Below are positions 1 to 6,502 of a DNA stretch of 7,376 nucleotides, one piece after another (positions within the stretch are counted from its first letter, which is position 1; each line of letters opens with the position of its first letter). Source of the stretch: Verrucomicrobiota bacterium. GTDB taxonomy: Bacteria; Verrucomicrobiota; Verrucomicrobiia; Limisphaerales; J093. The notes under the pieces were generated by a model. That model had not been told where the DNA came from and made no database searches. It saw only the letters and a program-made list of their open reading frames with translations. The stretch is taken from assembly GCA_003695015.1 (NCBI GenBank), contig RFJD01000121.1, positions 1-7,376 of the forward strand, given 5' to 3'. The position numbers were made by a program, and so were the translations under genes.

Positions 1-1949
1 CCCCAGTCCACCGTCGAGAACTCGTTGAGGATGAGCGGGCGCCGGTAGGTGTCGTGGATCGACCGGAGCCAGTCGATGAACCAGTCGGGGTTGCCGCCGG
101 CCGGGCTGCCGTACCAGTGGACGGCCATGTAATCGACCCGATACCCGCGCTCATCCGCCGCCTGCCGCATGAAGTCGCGGATCCAGGAGCCGTAGGTGGC
201 CGGGGCGGGCGAGGCCAGCGGGACGTGGAGGCGTTCCAGCCGCGGCCAGAGGGCAACGGCCTGGGCCACGGTCATGTTGGCTTGGTCGGTGTGGTCGGGC
301 TCGTTGAACGCGAAGTGGTGGTCGGGCCGGACGCGGGAGTTGTAAAAGACGTACTTCCAAGGGATGCGGTTCCAGCCGGGCCACCAGGCGTTTTGTTGGA
401 CGGGAAACTGCCAGCCGCCGTTGGGAAGCGTGCCGTCGTCGCCGTTCCAGTTGTAGCCCCAGGCCGGCTGGAACAGGGTGGCCAGCTTCAGCCAACCGGC
501 GATGCCCTTTTTCGGAAAGTGGGTTTCCTTGAACAGGCCCCAACGCTGCGCGGAAGAGGCGCTCGCGGGTCTCTGCGTGACACGCGGCTCGCCGGTGGTT
601 TCATCCACGCCCAGTTCGAGCGCCAGGCCGGAGAAGGCGTTGAGAATCCTCCAGTTGCCGCCCACCGGGACCAGCCGCCAGTTCTGATGCGCCAGACCGG
701 TGTAGGGCAGCTCGATCACTTCCGAACCGGGCGCGTCATCCAGCACGGTCAGGCTCGCCCCGGTGGCCCGGTTGCGAAAGCGGAAGGTGTCGGTGCCGAT
801 GTTCCACAGGACCTGGTACTGGACCGACTCGTCATGGTCATTCCAACCGGCCGCGGTGAGCCGGCGGCTTGGCAGGCTGCGCAACACCCGCGGCGGTGAC
901 GGCGGGACGACCAGCCGGTGGTAGTGGTCGTCGAAGTCGGTGAATTTCCACTCCGGGCGAACGCCTGCATCCACGCCTTCGCCGGGCGCCGGTGCGCGGC
1001 CGCCGTTCTCCATCAGCAACACCAGCTCCGAGAGGTGTTTCCGCCCGCCTCCCGGCGCGACGTAGCGCACGCGCGAGGTCACGACGAACCGGTCGAAGTT
1101 CAGCGGCACCACGGTGTGGTGGTTGTTGGTCACGCTGGCGCCCGGGATGTCGGCCCACGTGCCGTTGGCGTCGTATTGCAGGCGGAAGGCGGCATCCGGC
1201 GGCGAATCCCCCCAGCCGGTGTAAACCACGGCGGAACCGATCCAAAACCGGTCGGGCAACCGGACCTCGAGCCAGTCGTCCTGCGGATCGTCCGCCGAGA
1301 CCCACTCGCTTTCGCCGCGCAGGAAACCGTCCACGGCGCGGTTGGCGAACCCGCCGGGTTCCATCGAACTGGCGTCCACGTCCGCCTCCCAGGCGAGGTT
1401 CACCTGCACGCCAATGGCCGGGACATAAGCCTCCGGAGCCGCCGGCGGCAACAGGGCCCATTCCCGCACCACCACCGCGCCGGGGCCCTCGGCCACGAGG
1501 CGGAACCGCATCGCCCGCACCGGCTCGGTGAACACCACGGTGCGCTCCGTCTCGAGGTTGTCGGCCACCGCCGACCCGGCCACCACGTTCCAGCCGCCGG
1601 TCTCCAAAGCTTCGAGGTGAAAGGCCCGCAACGGGGTCCGCCCGTTGTTTCCGCTGTGGATCTGCGCGGCCCCGACGGTCACCGGAAACGGAAAACGCAC
1701 CTCGAGCCAGTGAGGCCCCGCCCCGGCGGCCGGCATCCAGGCGCTGTCGGGCCGGGCGATGCCGTCGGTGGCCCGCCATGGCTCGGCGCCGTCGGCATGC
1801 GAACTGGCGGAAGTGGCTTGGAAACGGGCGAGATTGACGAGGTTGGCAGCCGGAACGGCCGGCATCAGCAAGGCCGCGACCAGCAGAGCCGCCCCGCCCG
1901 GCCACACGCAACGGCAACGGCTTGCTTCGGTTGATCGTCCAGCTTTCAT
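1..1949 (-). CDS. Secreted multidomain glycoside hydrolase, GH128-type catalytic core (3' end beyond window)
   Basis: Open frame of 649 codons with no stop before the left edge. Residues 1-35 form a signal peptide: basic start, hydrophobic run near 20-29, V-P-A cleavage site around 34, so the product is probably exported. Residues about 36-167 and 175-314 look like two F5/8 type C (discoidin) beta-sandwich domains; both carry an A-x-D-G element and a W-L-E-V-R strand. Residues about 355-470 resemble a ricin-type trefoil (repeats ending QNWRL and QRWGL). From about 474 the sequence matches the glycosyl hydrolase catalytic core family (PF11790, GH128): GYNWN, FNEPD with candidate acid/base E550, VHWYG at 611-614, and ILNEF with candidate nucleophile E643. 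Characterised GH128 members cleave beta-1,3-glucan; applying that here is inference. The ATG at 1949 is chosen because it gives the signal peptide, although no good Shine-Dalgarno precedes it. The preceding gene is a WYL regulator. Confident in family, not in substrate. Confidence 0.88.
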   Translation of the reverse strand, partial: MKAGRSTEASRCRCVWPGGAALLVAALLMPAVPAANLVNLARFQATSASSHADGAEPWRATDGIARPDSAWMPAAGAGPHWLEVRFPFPVTVGAAQIHSGNNGRTPLRAFHLEALETGGWNVVAGSAVADNLETERTVVFTEPVRAMRFRLVAEGPGAVVVREWALLPPAAPEAYVPAIGVQVNLAWEADVDASSMEPGGFANRAVDGFLRGESEWVSADDPQDDWLEVRLPDRFWIGSAVVYTGWGDSPPDAAFRLQYDANGTWADIPGASVTNNHHTVVPLNFDRFVVTSRVRYVAPGGGRKHLSELVLLMENGGRAPAPGEGVDAGVRPEWKFTDFDDHYHRLVVPPSPPRVLRSLPSRRLTAAGWNDHDESVQYQVLWNIGTDTFRFRNRATGASLTVLDDAPGSEVIELPYTGLAHQNWRLVPVGGNWRILNAFSGLALELGVDETTGEPRVTQRPASASSAQRWGLFKETHFPKKGIAGWLKLATLFQPAWGYNWNGDDGTLPNGGWQFPVQQNAWWPGWNRIPWKYVFYNSRVRPDHHFAFNEPDHTDQANMTVAQAVALWPRLERLHVPLASPAPATYGSWIRDFMRQAADERGYRVDYMAVHWYGSPAGGNPDWFIDWLRSIHDTYRRPLILNEFSTVDW

Positions 1950-1985
1950 GGCGGTTCATTGCCCGGATGCCGCGAAAGCCACCCC

Positions 1986-2009
1986 GGCCGCGCGGTCCAT
2001 CCCGCGGCC
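1986..2009. repeat. Inverted repeat, 7-bp GC stem, upstream of the hydrolase gene
   Basis: GGCCGCG at 1986-1992 is exactly complementary to CGCGGCC at 2003-2009, with a 10-base loop. It lies 37 bases upstream of the hydrolase start codon. No T-run follows on either strand, so it is not a simple terminator. It may be an RNA stem in the leader or a protein-binding site; the high GC content makes chance a real possibility. Confidence 0.4.
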
Positions 2010-2012
2010 CCA

Positions 2013-2061
2013 AGCAGCGGACTTCATGCCAAAAGCCGGCTCGAACCGCCGGTCCGCTGCT
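2013..2061. repeat. Perfect 10-bp inverted repeat flanking a smaller hairpin
   Basis: AGCAGCGGAC at 2013-2022 is the exact reverse complement of GTCCGCTGCT at 2052-2061, 29 bases apart. The right arm runs into the stop codon of the WYL regulator gene. The spacer contains the smaller stem listed at 2031-2052. A 10-bp perfect match within 49 bases is more than I expect by chance even at this GC content. It could be an RNA structure at the 3' end of the regulator message or an operator. Confidence 0.45.
2031..2052 (-). terminator. Weak intrinsic-terminator-like hairpin after the WYL regulator gene
   Basis: Read on the minus strand, CCGGC (2052-2048) and GCCGG (2040-2036) form a 5-bp GC stem with a 7-base loop, followed by C and then TTTT (2034-2031). 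It begins 9 bases after the regulator stop codon. The stem and T-run are both short, so termination would be partial at best, but the position is right for separating the regulator from the hydrolase gene. Confidence 0.35.
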
Positions 2062-3107
2062 CAGTCGCGTTTCCGGCCCGTGACCCGCCGCGCCAACCGC
2101 CGTGCCGCCCGGCCGATCGAGACCACCAGTTCCGGCGGCGCCAGGGGAATCGCCTCGCCGCCCCAGCTCAGGATCCATCGCTCGATCTCGACCAAGCTCG
2201 AAAGCCGCAGGCGCAACTCGACGCCGCCGTCCGGCAGCTCCTTCAGTTGCTGCGAGGCATGCCAGCGTTTTTCCCGGATGTAGTCCGCCACCTGCGCGGT
2301 GAAACGCACCCGGACGTCGAAGGCGCCTTGGGCCGAGTGGACGCCGAAGCTGTCGCGCAATTCCCGTTCGAGCGAAAACCGTTCCGGCCGGGGGAACGTT
2401 TCGCCGGTGGGCTCGGCTTGTTGTACACGGGAGGGCACGAACGTGCGGACCGCCTGGCGCAGGTGATCGTAGGCGAACAGGTACCACTCGCCGTTGATGT
2501 TGGCGAGGTGCCAGGGATCGATCACGCGCCATTCGGGCCGCGCCGCGCGCGGCTTGCGGTAGAGGATGCGCAACCGGCGGCGGCCGGCCACGGCCTGGGC
2601 GAGGCGGTTGAAGATTTCGAGGTTCCAGACCGGCTCGGCGCTGTGACGGAAGGAGACGGTTTGCTCCCAGTCGGCCCAATGCACCGAGATGGAATCCGGC
2701 AGGCTGGCCGCCATCTTGCGGAGGGCGCTCATCAGCGGCTTCTCGAACACCGTGCCGCGATAGGCCTCGACCGCCTTCTCGGCCACCAGCAACGCGAATA
2801 GCTCGCCCTCGGTGATCTGCAGCGCCGGGAAGGAACTGACGTCCTCGGTGTAGTAATAGCCCCAGCGCTGCGGATCGTACGCGATGGGCAGGTTGAGCCG
2901 GTCCCGCATGAAAGCCAGGTCGCGGTGAACGGTCTTGGCGCAGACCTCCAGTTCCCGCGCGATCTGGTTGGCGCTGGGATGCCGGCCTTCCTTCAGGAGC
3001 AGATGGATCCGCTGCATCCGCTCCAAGGGCGGACGCACGGTGGGACCGGTCGTCCCGGCGGATCGGGAGGCGGCAACCGTGCGGCGGCGGGGGCGCGACC
3101 GGGCCAT
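2061..3107 (-). CDS. HTH/WYL-domain transcriptional regulator
   Basis: A 348-residue cytoplasmic DNA-binding protein. Residues about 27-85 are a winged helix-turn-helix of the DeoR/HTH_11 type (S-A-N-Q-I-A-R-E-L, then K-T-V-H-R-D-L as recognition helix). Residues about 162-232 are the WYL domain, with V-I-D-P-W-H-L at 195-201 and the W-Y-L core at 208-210. Residues about 262-335 fit the WCX C-terminal extension. Length and order match the standard single-chain WYL family, whose members act as repressors or activators and are thought to sense small ligands or nucleic acids; the ligand here is unknown. The start is uncertain: the first 25 residues are Arg-rich and no ribosome-binding site sits at normal distance from the ATG at 3107, but the RPPLERM stretch just before M31 looks conserved, which argues against starting there. 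It lies 19 bases after rho and is followed by a structured spacer and the hydrolase gene, a plausible target. Confidence 0.87.
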   Translation of the reverse strand: MARSRPRRRTVAASRSAGTTGPTVRPPLERMQRIHLLLKEGRHPSANQIARELEVCAKTVHRDLAFMRDRLNLPIAYDPQRWGYYYTEDVSSFPALQITEGELFALLVAEKAVEAYRGTVFEKPLMSALRKMAASLPDSISVHWADWEQTVSFRHSAEPVWNLEIFNRLAQAVAGRRRLRILYRKPRAARPEWRVIDPWHLANINGEWYLFAYDHLRQAVRTFVPSRVQQAEPTGETFPRPERFSLERELRDSFGVHSAQGAFDVRVRFTAQVADYIREKRWHASQQLKELPDGGVELRLRLSSLVEIERWILSWGGEAIPLAPPELVVSIGRAARRLARRVTGRKRD

Positions 3108-3126
3108 GGCGCCGGCGGACGCAGGA

Positions 3127-4362
3127 TTACCTCAATTTGGCGAGCAGCTCCGCGTTGGTCTTGTATTTGCGCAACGCGTTCTGGAGGGTCTCCATCGCCT
3201 CGACCGGGTTGAGGTCGATCATCATCCGGCGCAGCTTGCGCACCGCTTCGATCTGGTCGGGCGGGAAGAGTTTTTCCTCCTTGCGGGTGCCGCTCTTGGG
3301 AATGTCGATTGCCGGGAAGAGGCGCCGGTCGGACAGCTTGCGATCCAGGACCAGCTCCATGTTGCCGGTGCCCTTGAACTCTTGGAAGATCAGTTCGTCC
3401 ATCCGGCTGCCGGTGTCCACCAGCGCGGTGGCGACGATGGTCAGCGAACCGGCCTCCTCGGTCTTGCGCGCGGCGGCGAAGATACGGCGCGGGATTTCCA
3501 GCGCCCGGGCGTCCACGCCGCCGGTCATCGTCCGGCCGCTGCCGCCGTGGACGCTGTTGTAGGCGCGGGCCACGCGGGTGATCGAGTCCAGCAGCACGAA
3601 GACGTCCTTGCCGGCCTCGACCATCCGGCGGCAGCGCTCGATCATGAAACGCGAGAGCCGGACGTGGGTTTCGAGATCCTGGTCGTTTGAGGAGGCGACC
3701 ACCTCGGCCTTGACGGAGCGCTGGAAGTCGGTGACCTCCTCGGGCCGTTCGTCGATCAGCAGCACCATCACATGCACCTCGGGGTGGTTGGTGGTGATCG
3801 CGTTGGCAATCTGCTTGAGGATGGTGGTCTTGCCGGTGCGCGGCGGAGCCACGATGAGGCCGCGCGTGCCCTTGCCGATGGGCGTGACCAGGTCGATCAA
3901 CCGCGTCTCGATCAGGTCCGGATCGGTCTCGAGGTTGAACTTCTCGTACGGATCGATGGTGGTGAGGTTCTCGAACCGCATCGAGTTGGCATACTCTTGG
4001 AAGGGCATGCCGTTGACCTCGAGGACCTCCCGGCACTGCGGGCTGGTGCCGCGATGGGGCGGCTGCAGGGTGCATTTGACGTGGCAGCCTTCCCGGAGGA
4101 AGCAGCGTTTGATCGTGTCCGGCGTCACGAACACGTCCGTCGGCTTGGGATGGAAATGCTGCTCGGGCGTCCGCAAGAAGCCGAAGCCCTTGTCGGAAAT
4201 CTCGAGGTAACCCTCGCCGAATTCCGGAAGCGCCATTTTCTGCCGTTGCTGCTGATGCTGCCTTTGAGGTTGCGGGCTGCCGTCAGCGACGGCCACAGCC
4301 TGTCCGCCGCCATTGCTCTGACGGTTGCCGTTTCGATTCCTGTTTCGCCTGCGCGAACTCAT
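3127..4362 (-). CDS. rho: Transcription termination factor Rho
   Basis: A 411-residue hexameric RNA helicase that ends transcription by moving along nascent RNA with ATP hydrolysis. The cold-shock-type RNA-binding domain starts near residue 48 and includes GFGFLR at 59-64. The RecA-type ATPase has Walker A APPRTGKT at 172-179, catalytic LIDERPEE with E205, Walker B VFVLLDS ending at D259, the Q-loop region around 316-327, FKGTGNMEL at 329-337 and the SGTRKEE arginine-finger segment at R360. Walker A has R-T where E. coli has K-A. The usual N-terminal helical domain (Rho_N, PF07498) is missing; residues 1-42 are instead a low-complexity tail rich in Arg, Asn, Gln and Gly. The start is secure because an in-frame TGA lies 15 bases upstream. 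The best ribosome-binding sequence, GAGGGGTG, is rather far from the ATG and lies in a hairpin. The WYL gene follows after 19 bases. Confidence 0.97.
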   Translation of the reverse strand: MSSRRRNRNRNGNRQSNGGGQAVAVADGSPQPQRQHQQQRQKMALPEFGEGYLEISDKGFGFLRTPEQHFHPKPTDVFVTPDTIKRCFLREGCHVKCTLQPPHRGTSPQCREVLEVNGMPFQEYANSMRFENLTTIDPYEKFNLETDPDLIETRLIDLVTPIGKGTRGLIVAPPRTGKTTILKQIANAITTNHPEVHVMVLLIDERPEEVTDFQRSVKAEVVASSNDQDLETHVRLSRFMIERCRRMVEAGKDVFVLLDSITRVARAYNSVHGGSGRTMTGGVDARALEIPRRIFAAARKTEEAGSLTIVATALVDTGSRMDELIFQEFKGTGNMELVLDRKLSDRRLFPAIDIPKSGTRKEEKLFPPDQIEAVRKLRRMMIDLNPVEAMETLQNALRKYKTNAELLAKLR

Positions 4363-4547
4363 AGCTTGTGTGTGTCACCCCTCGTGAACAACGGGGTTTT
4401 GGATCCTTGAATCGTTGAGAAAACCACCGGACCGAAGGGGTTCAACGAACCAGAAAGGCACCGGATAGTTGGTCCAAAGACGCGGCTATTTACGCACAAC
4501 CCGCCCACGATGCAACCCTTTTTCTGCGCCCGGCCCATCATCGGCTC
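4363..4547 (-). promoter_or_regulatory. rho leader region with small structures and a short coupled open frame
   Basis: These 185 bases separate the GIY-YIG gene from rho and are less GC-rich than the genes beside them. Seen in the sequence: an ACCCC/GGGGT stem (4377-4381 with 4393-4397) that covers part of the GAGGGGTG ribosome-binding sequence; a GGTTC-AAC-GAACC hairpin at 4439-4451; GGACC (4429-4433) complementary to GGTCC (4471-4475); a direct repeat CACCGGA at 4425-4431 and 4459-4465; and a 60-codon minus-strand open frame from 4541 to 4359 whose TGA overlaps the rho ATG as ATGA. E. coli rho has a regulated leader and is autoregulated; a similar role here is inference. The short frame resembles no family I know and may be chance. 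Confidence 0.4.
4487..4515 (-). promoter_or_regulatory. Weak sigma70-like promoter candidate for rho
   Basis: On the minus strand TTGCAT (4515-4510) and TAAATA (4492-4487) are separated by exactly 17 bases. Each hexamer matches only three of six consensus positions, so the call rests mostly on spacing, local AT content and position about 125 bases before rho. If used, the transcript would begin near 4480, after the start of the short leader open frame, so this promoter and full-length translation of that frame are alternatives. Confidence 0.22.
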
Positions 4548-5552
4548 TCATTTCCCCCCTGCCGGGTCACCGCCCGCCGGTGCCGCCGCCCGCCTCCGGC
4601 GGCCGCGACGTTCACGATCCCGCGCCAGCAAGTCGTCCAGCAACGCCGCGCCAACCAGCTCCTCTTCCACGCCGAACTGCGCCCTCAACCGCCGCAACCG
4701 CCCGGGACCGGCCGCGTAAAAACGCCGGAGTCGCTCGATCCGCTCCTCGCGCCAACGCTGCTCGAAAAGGCACTCCGCCGGCGCCAGCGAAGCCACCAGG
4801 CGATCCACCACCCCGTCGCCTTCACCGCGGAAGAACAAGACCAACGGCTCGAACCAATTCCCGGCGCCGGCGGCCTGAAACCGGCGGCAGCGTCCGCTCC
4901 GGCCCGGACGCCTCCTCCCGCACAGCGGCGGCGCATGAGCGGGATCGAACACCGCCTCCAGCAATTCGCCCAACGCCGCCACCGCCCGGACAACCCCGGG
5001 CGGAAAAGCGCCGAACCGCAGCCGTTCACCCAATGGCTCCGGCGCCGTCGAAGCCGGCGCGTCGAACAACGGCAATTGCCGGGTCGAATCCCCCCGCGCC
5101 CTTGCCGCCCCTTCCGGAACCGGCCGGACCACCGCGATTTCCAAGCAATCCACCCCGGCGGCCAGTTCCACAAAGGCGTTGGCCTGGGGCCAGGTGTTGA
5201 GGCGGTTGAAGCGCGGCCGGTGCTCCCGCAACAACTGGTTCTCCCGCAGCACGGCCTGTTCGGCGTCCGCATGCACTTCGTAGGTGATGCGGCGCACCGC
5301 ATGCACCAGGCGGCGGGTCTTGCGCGAGGCCCCTTCGAGGAAACGGTAACTGTTCAGACGCTGGCGCAGGTCCACCGCCTTGCCGACGTAGAGGAGGACG
5401 CCGTCCCCGTCCCACATGAGATAGACGCCGGGCTGCCGCGGGAGGCGGAGAAAAAACTCGCGGCCGAGCCGCTCCTCCAGCGGCCGCGGCCAGGGCAGCA
5501 GGCGCAGTTGCCGGGGCGGATGCCCGGCCGGGGCGGGACCCGCGGCCGTCAT
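4548..5552 (-). CDS. GIY-YIG endonuclease related to the UvrC N-terminus / Cho
   Basis: A 334-residue protein whose residues about 38-118 are a GIY-YIG nuclease domain of the UvrC type: PGVYLM with Y44, LLYVGKA with Y55, DLRQRL with R63 and R65, and LRENQLLREHRPRFN, where E104 matches the metal-binding glutamate of UvrC. In UvrC and E. coli Cho this domain makes the 3' incision at damaged DNA after UvrB loading. There is no UvrBC-interaction, endonuclease-V-like or HhH domain, so this is not UvrC itself. After the nuclease domain only C211 and C222 recall the cysteine cluster of UvrC-like proteins. The C-terminus is Arg-rich and Ala/Gly/Pro-rich. The start at 5552 overlaps the hprK stop as ATGA, implying coupled translation. 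Cho-like repair nuclease is the best reading, but the remaining 200 residues are weakly conserved and another DNA substrate is possible. Confidence 0.85.
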   Translation of the reverse strand: MTAAGPAPAGHPPRQLRLLPWPRPLEERLGREFFLRLPRQPGVYLMWDGDGVLLYVGKAVDLRQRLNSYRFLEGASRKTRRLVHAVRRITYEVHADAEQAVLRENQLLREHRPRFNRLNTWPQANAFVELAAGVDCLEIAVVRPVPEGAARARGDSTRQLPLFDAPASTAPEPLGERLRFGAFPPGVVRAVAALGELLEAVFDPAHAPPLCGRRRPGRSGRCRRFQAAGAGNWFEPLVLFFRGEGDGVVDRLVASLAPAECLFEQRWREERIERLRRFYAAGPGRLRRLRAQFGVEEELVGAALLDDLLARDRERRGRRRRAAAPAGGDPAGGK

Positions 5553-6502
5553 GAGTCCTTCGGCTTCAGGTTCATCTTGGCGAACATCCGCTTTTGGAGT
5601 TCCTCGGCCGGGTTGCCGCCGACCATGCGGTGCTTGATGTAGAAGGCGGCCACCTCGACCAGCCGGGCGGTGTCGCGTCCCGGCGCCACGGGAATGACCA
5701 TGTGGGGCAGCCGAATCCCGAGGATCTCGTAAAACTGCTGGTCCAGCCCGATCCGCTCGATGTCCCCCACCTGCTTCCAGTGTTCGAGCGTCACCACCAG
5801 GTCCACCTGTTTGCGGGTCCGGAAGCTGCGCACGCCAAACAGGTCGGGCACGTTGATCACGCCGATGCCGCGCACCTCCATGAACTCGCGCGTCGTCTCC
5901 GGGCTGGTGCCGATGATCTTGCGTTCCTCGGAAAGGCGCACCCGGACGACGTCGTCGGAGACCAGCGAGTAACCGCGTTCAATGAGCGCCAGCACGCATT
6001 CGCTTTTGCCGATCCCCGGGCTGCCGCGGATGATCACCCCGATGCCGAGGATGTCCACCATGCTGCCCATGATGATCTCCTCGGGGGCAAAAAGCTCCTC
6101 CAGCAGCAGCGTGGCGTCGTTGACGAAGTGCATCGTCACCTTCGGCGTCCGAAAGACCGGCACCCGCGCCTGGGCGGCGATCTCCAGCAATTCGGGATCC
6201 GGCCGCAGGTTGCGCGTCAGGACGATGCAGGGGATGTGCATCCGCAACAACGCCTCGTACCGGCGGCGGCGGTCGGCCGGCGGGAGGTGTTTCAGGTACT
6301 GGGTCTCGGCCATGCCCAGGACTTGGATGCGCCGCCAGGGGAAGTATTTCAGGAACCCGGCCAACGCCAGTCCCGGGCGGCTGATCGTCAGCTCGCCGAT
6401 GACCCGCCGCATGTGCCTGTGGCCCTGCAGCAGCTCGAGCTCAAGAAAATCCCGCCCGGTCTCGTAGAAGGTCTGGACCGTGATGCGCTTGCGCTGGCTC
6501 AT
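5549..6502 (-). CDS. hprK: HPr kinase/phosphorylase-like protein
   Basis: A 317-residue cytoplasmic enzyme that, in characterised relatives, phosphorylates Ser46 of the phosphocarrier HPr and reverses this by phosphorolysis, linking carbon status to gene regulation. Residues 1-130 fit the HPrK N-terminal domain. The C-terminal kinase domain has a P-loop GSPGIGKSE at 160-168, catalytic LVSDDVV with D183/D184, the family signature EVRGIGVINV at 209-218, LFG at 221-223 and PGRD at 274-277 in the C-terminal segment. Two usual residues differ: the His of the HG motif before the P-loop (H140 of L. casei) is M145, and the P-loop Ser is P162. Length is normal for HPrK. The ATG at 6502 is chosen because MSQRKRITVQ starts the family-like sequence; the same frame extends upstream into tgt but that part is unlike HPrK. 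No close ribosome-binding site is seen. Its stop overlaps the nuclease start; no HPr gene is in view. Confidence 0.93.
   Translation of the reverse strand: MSQRKRITVQTFYETGRDFLELELLQGHRHMRRVIGELTISRPGLALAGFLKYFPWRRIQVLGMAETQYLKHLPPADRRRRYEALLRMHIPCIVLTRNLRPDPELLEIAAQARVPVFRTPKVTMHFVNDATLLLEELFAPEEIIMGSMVDILGIGVIIRGSPGIGKSECVLALIERGYSLVSDDVVRVRLSEERKIIGTSPETTREFMEVRGIGVINVPDLFGVRSFRTRKQVDLVVTLEHWKQVGDIERIGLDQQFYEILGIRLPHMVIPVAPGRDTARLVEVAAFYIKHRMVGGNPAEELQKRMFAKMNLKPKDS

Noticed and set aside
838..2679. A 613-codon minus-strand open frame overlapping the regulator and hydrolase genes
   Set aside because: It is an Arg/Gly/Pro/Ala-rich out-of-frame reading with no recognisable domain. It conflicts with two genes in other frames that have clear motifs, and long shadow frames are expected at this GC content.
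2061..3107. WYL protein as regulator of a defence system (BrxR/CapW type)
   Set aside because: No restriction, CBASS, BREX or CRISPR gene is present; neighbours are rho and a glycoside hydrolase.
4377..4400. Intrinsic terminator on the plus strand (ACCCC/GGGGT stem followed by TTT)
   Set aside because: No plus-strand gene leads into it, the stem is 5 bp and the loop is large; a role over the rho ribosome-binding site on the minus strand fits better.
4469..5200. Plus-strand frame of 243 codons opposite the nuclease gene
   Set aside because: Almost entirely Pro, Arg, Ala and Ser, which is typical of an antisense reading of GC-rich coding DNA; no motif.
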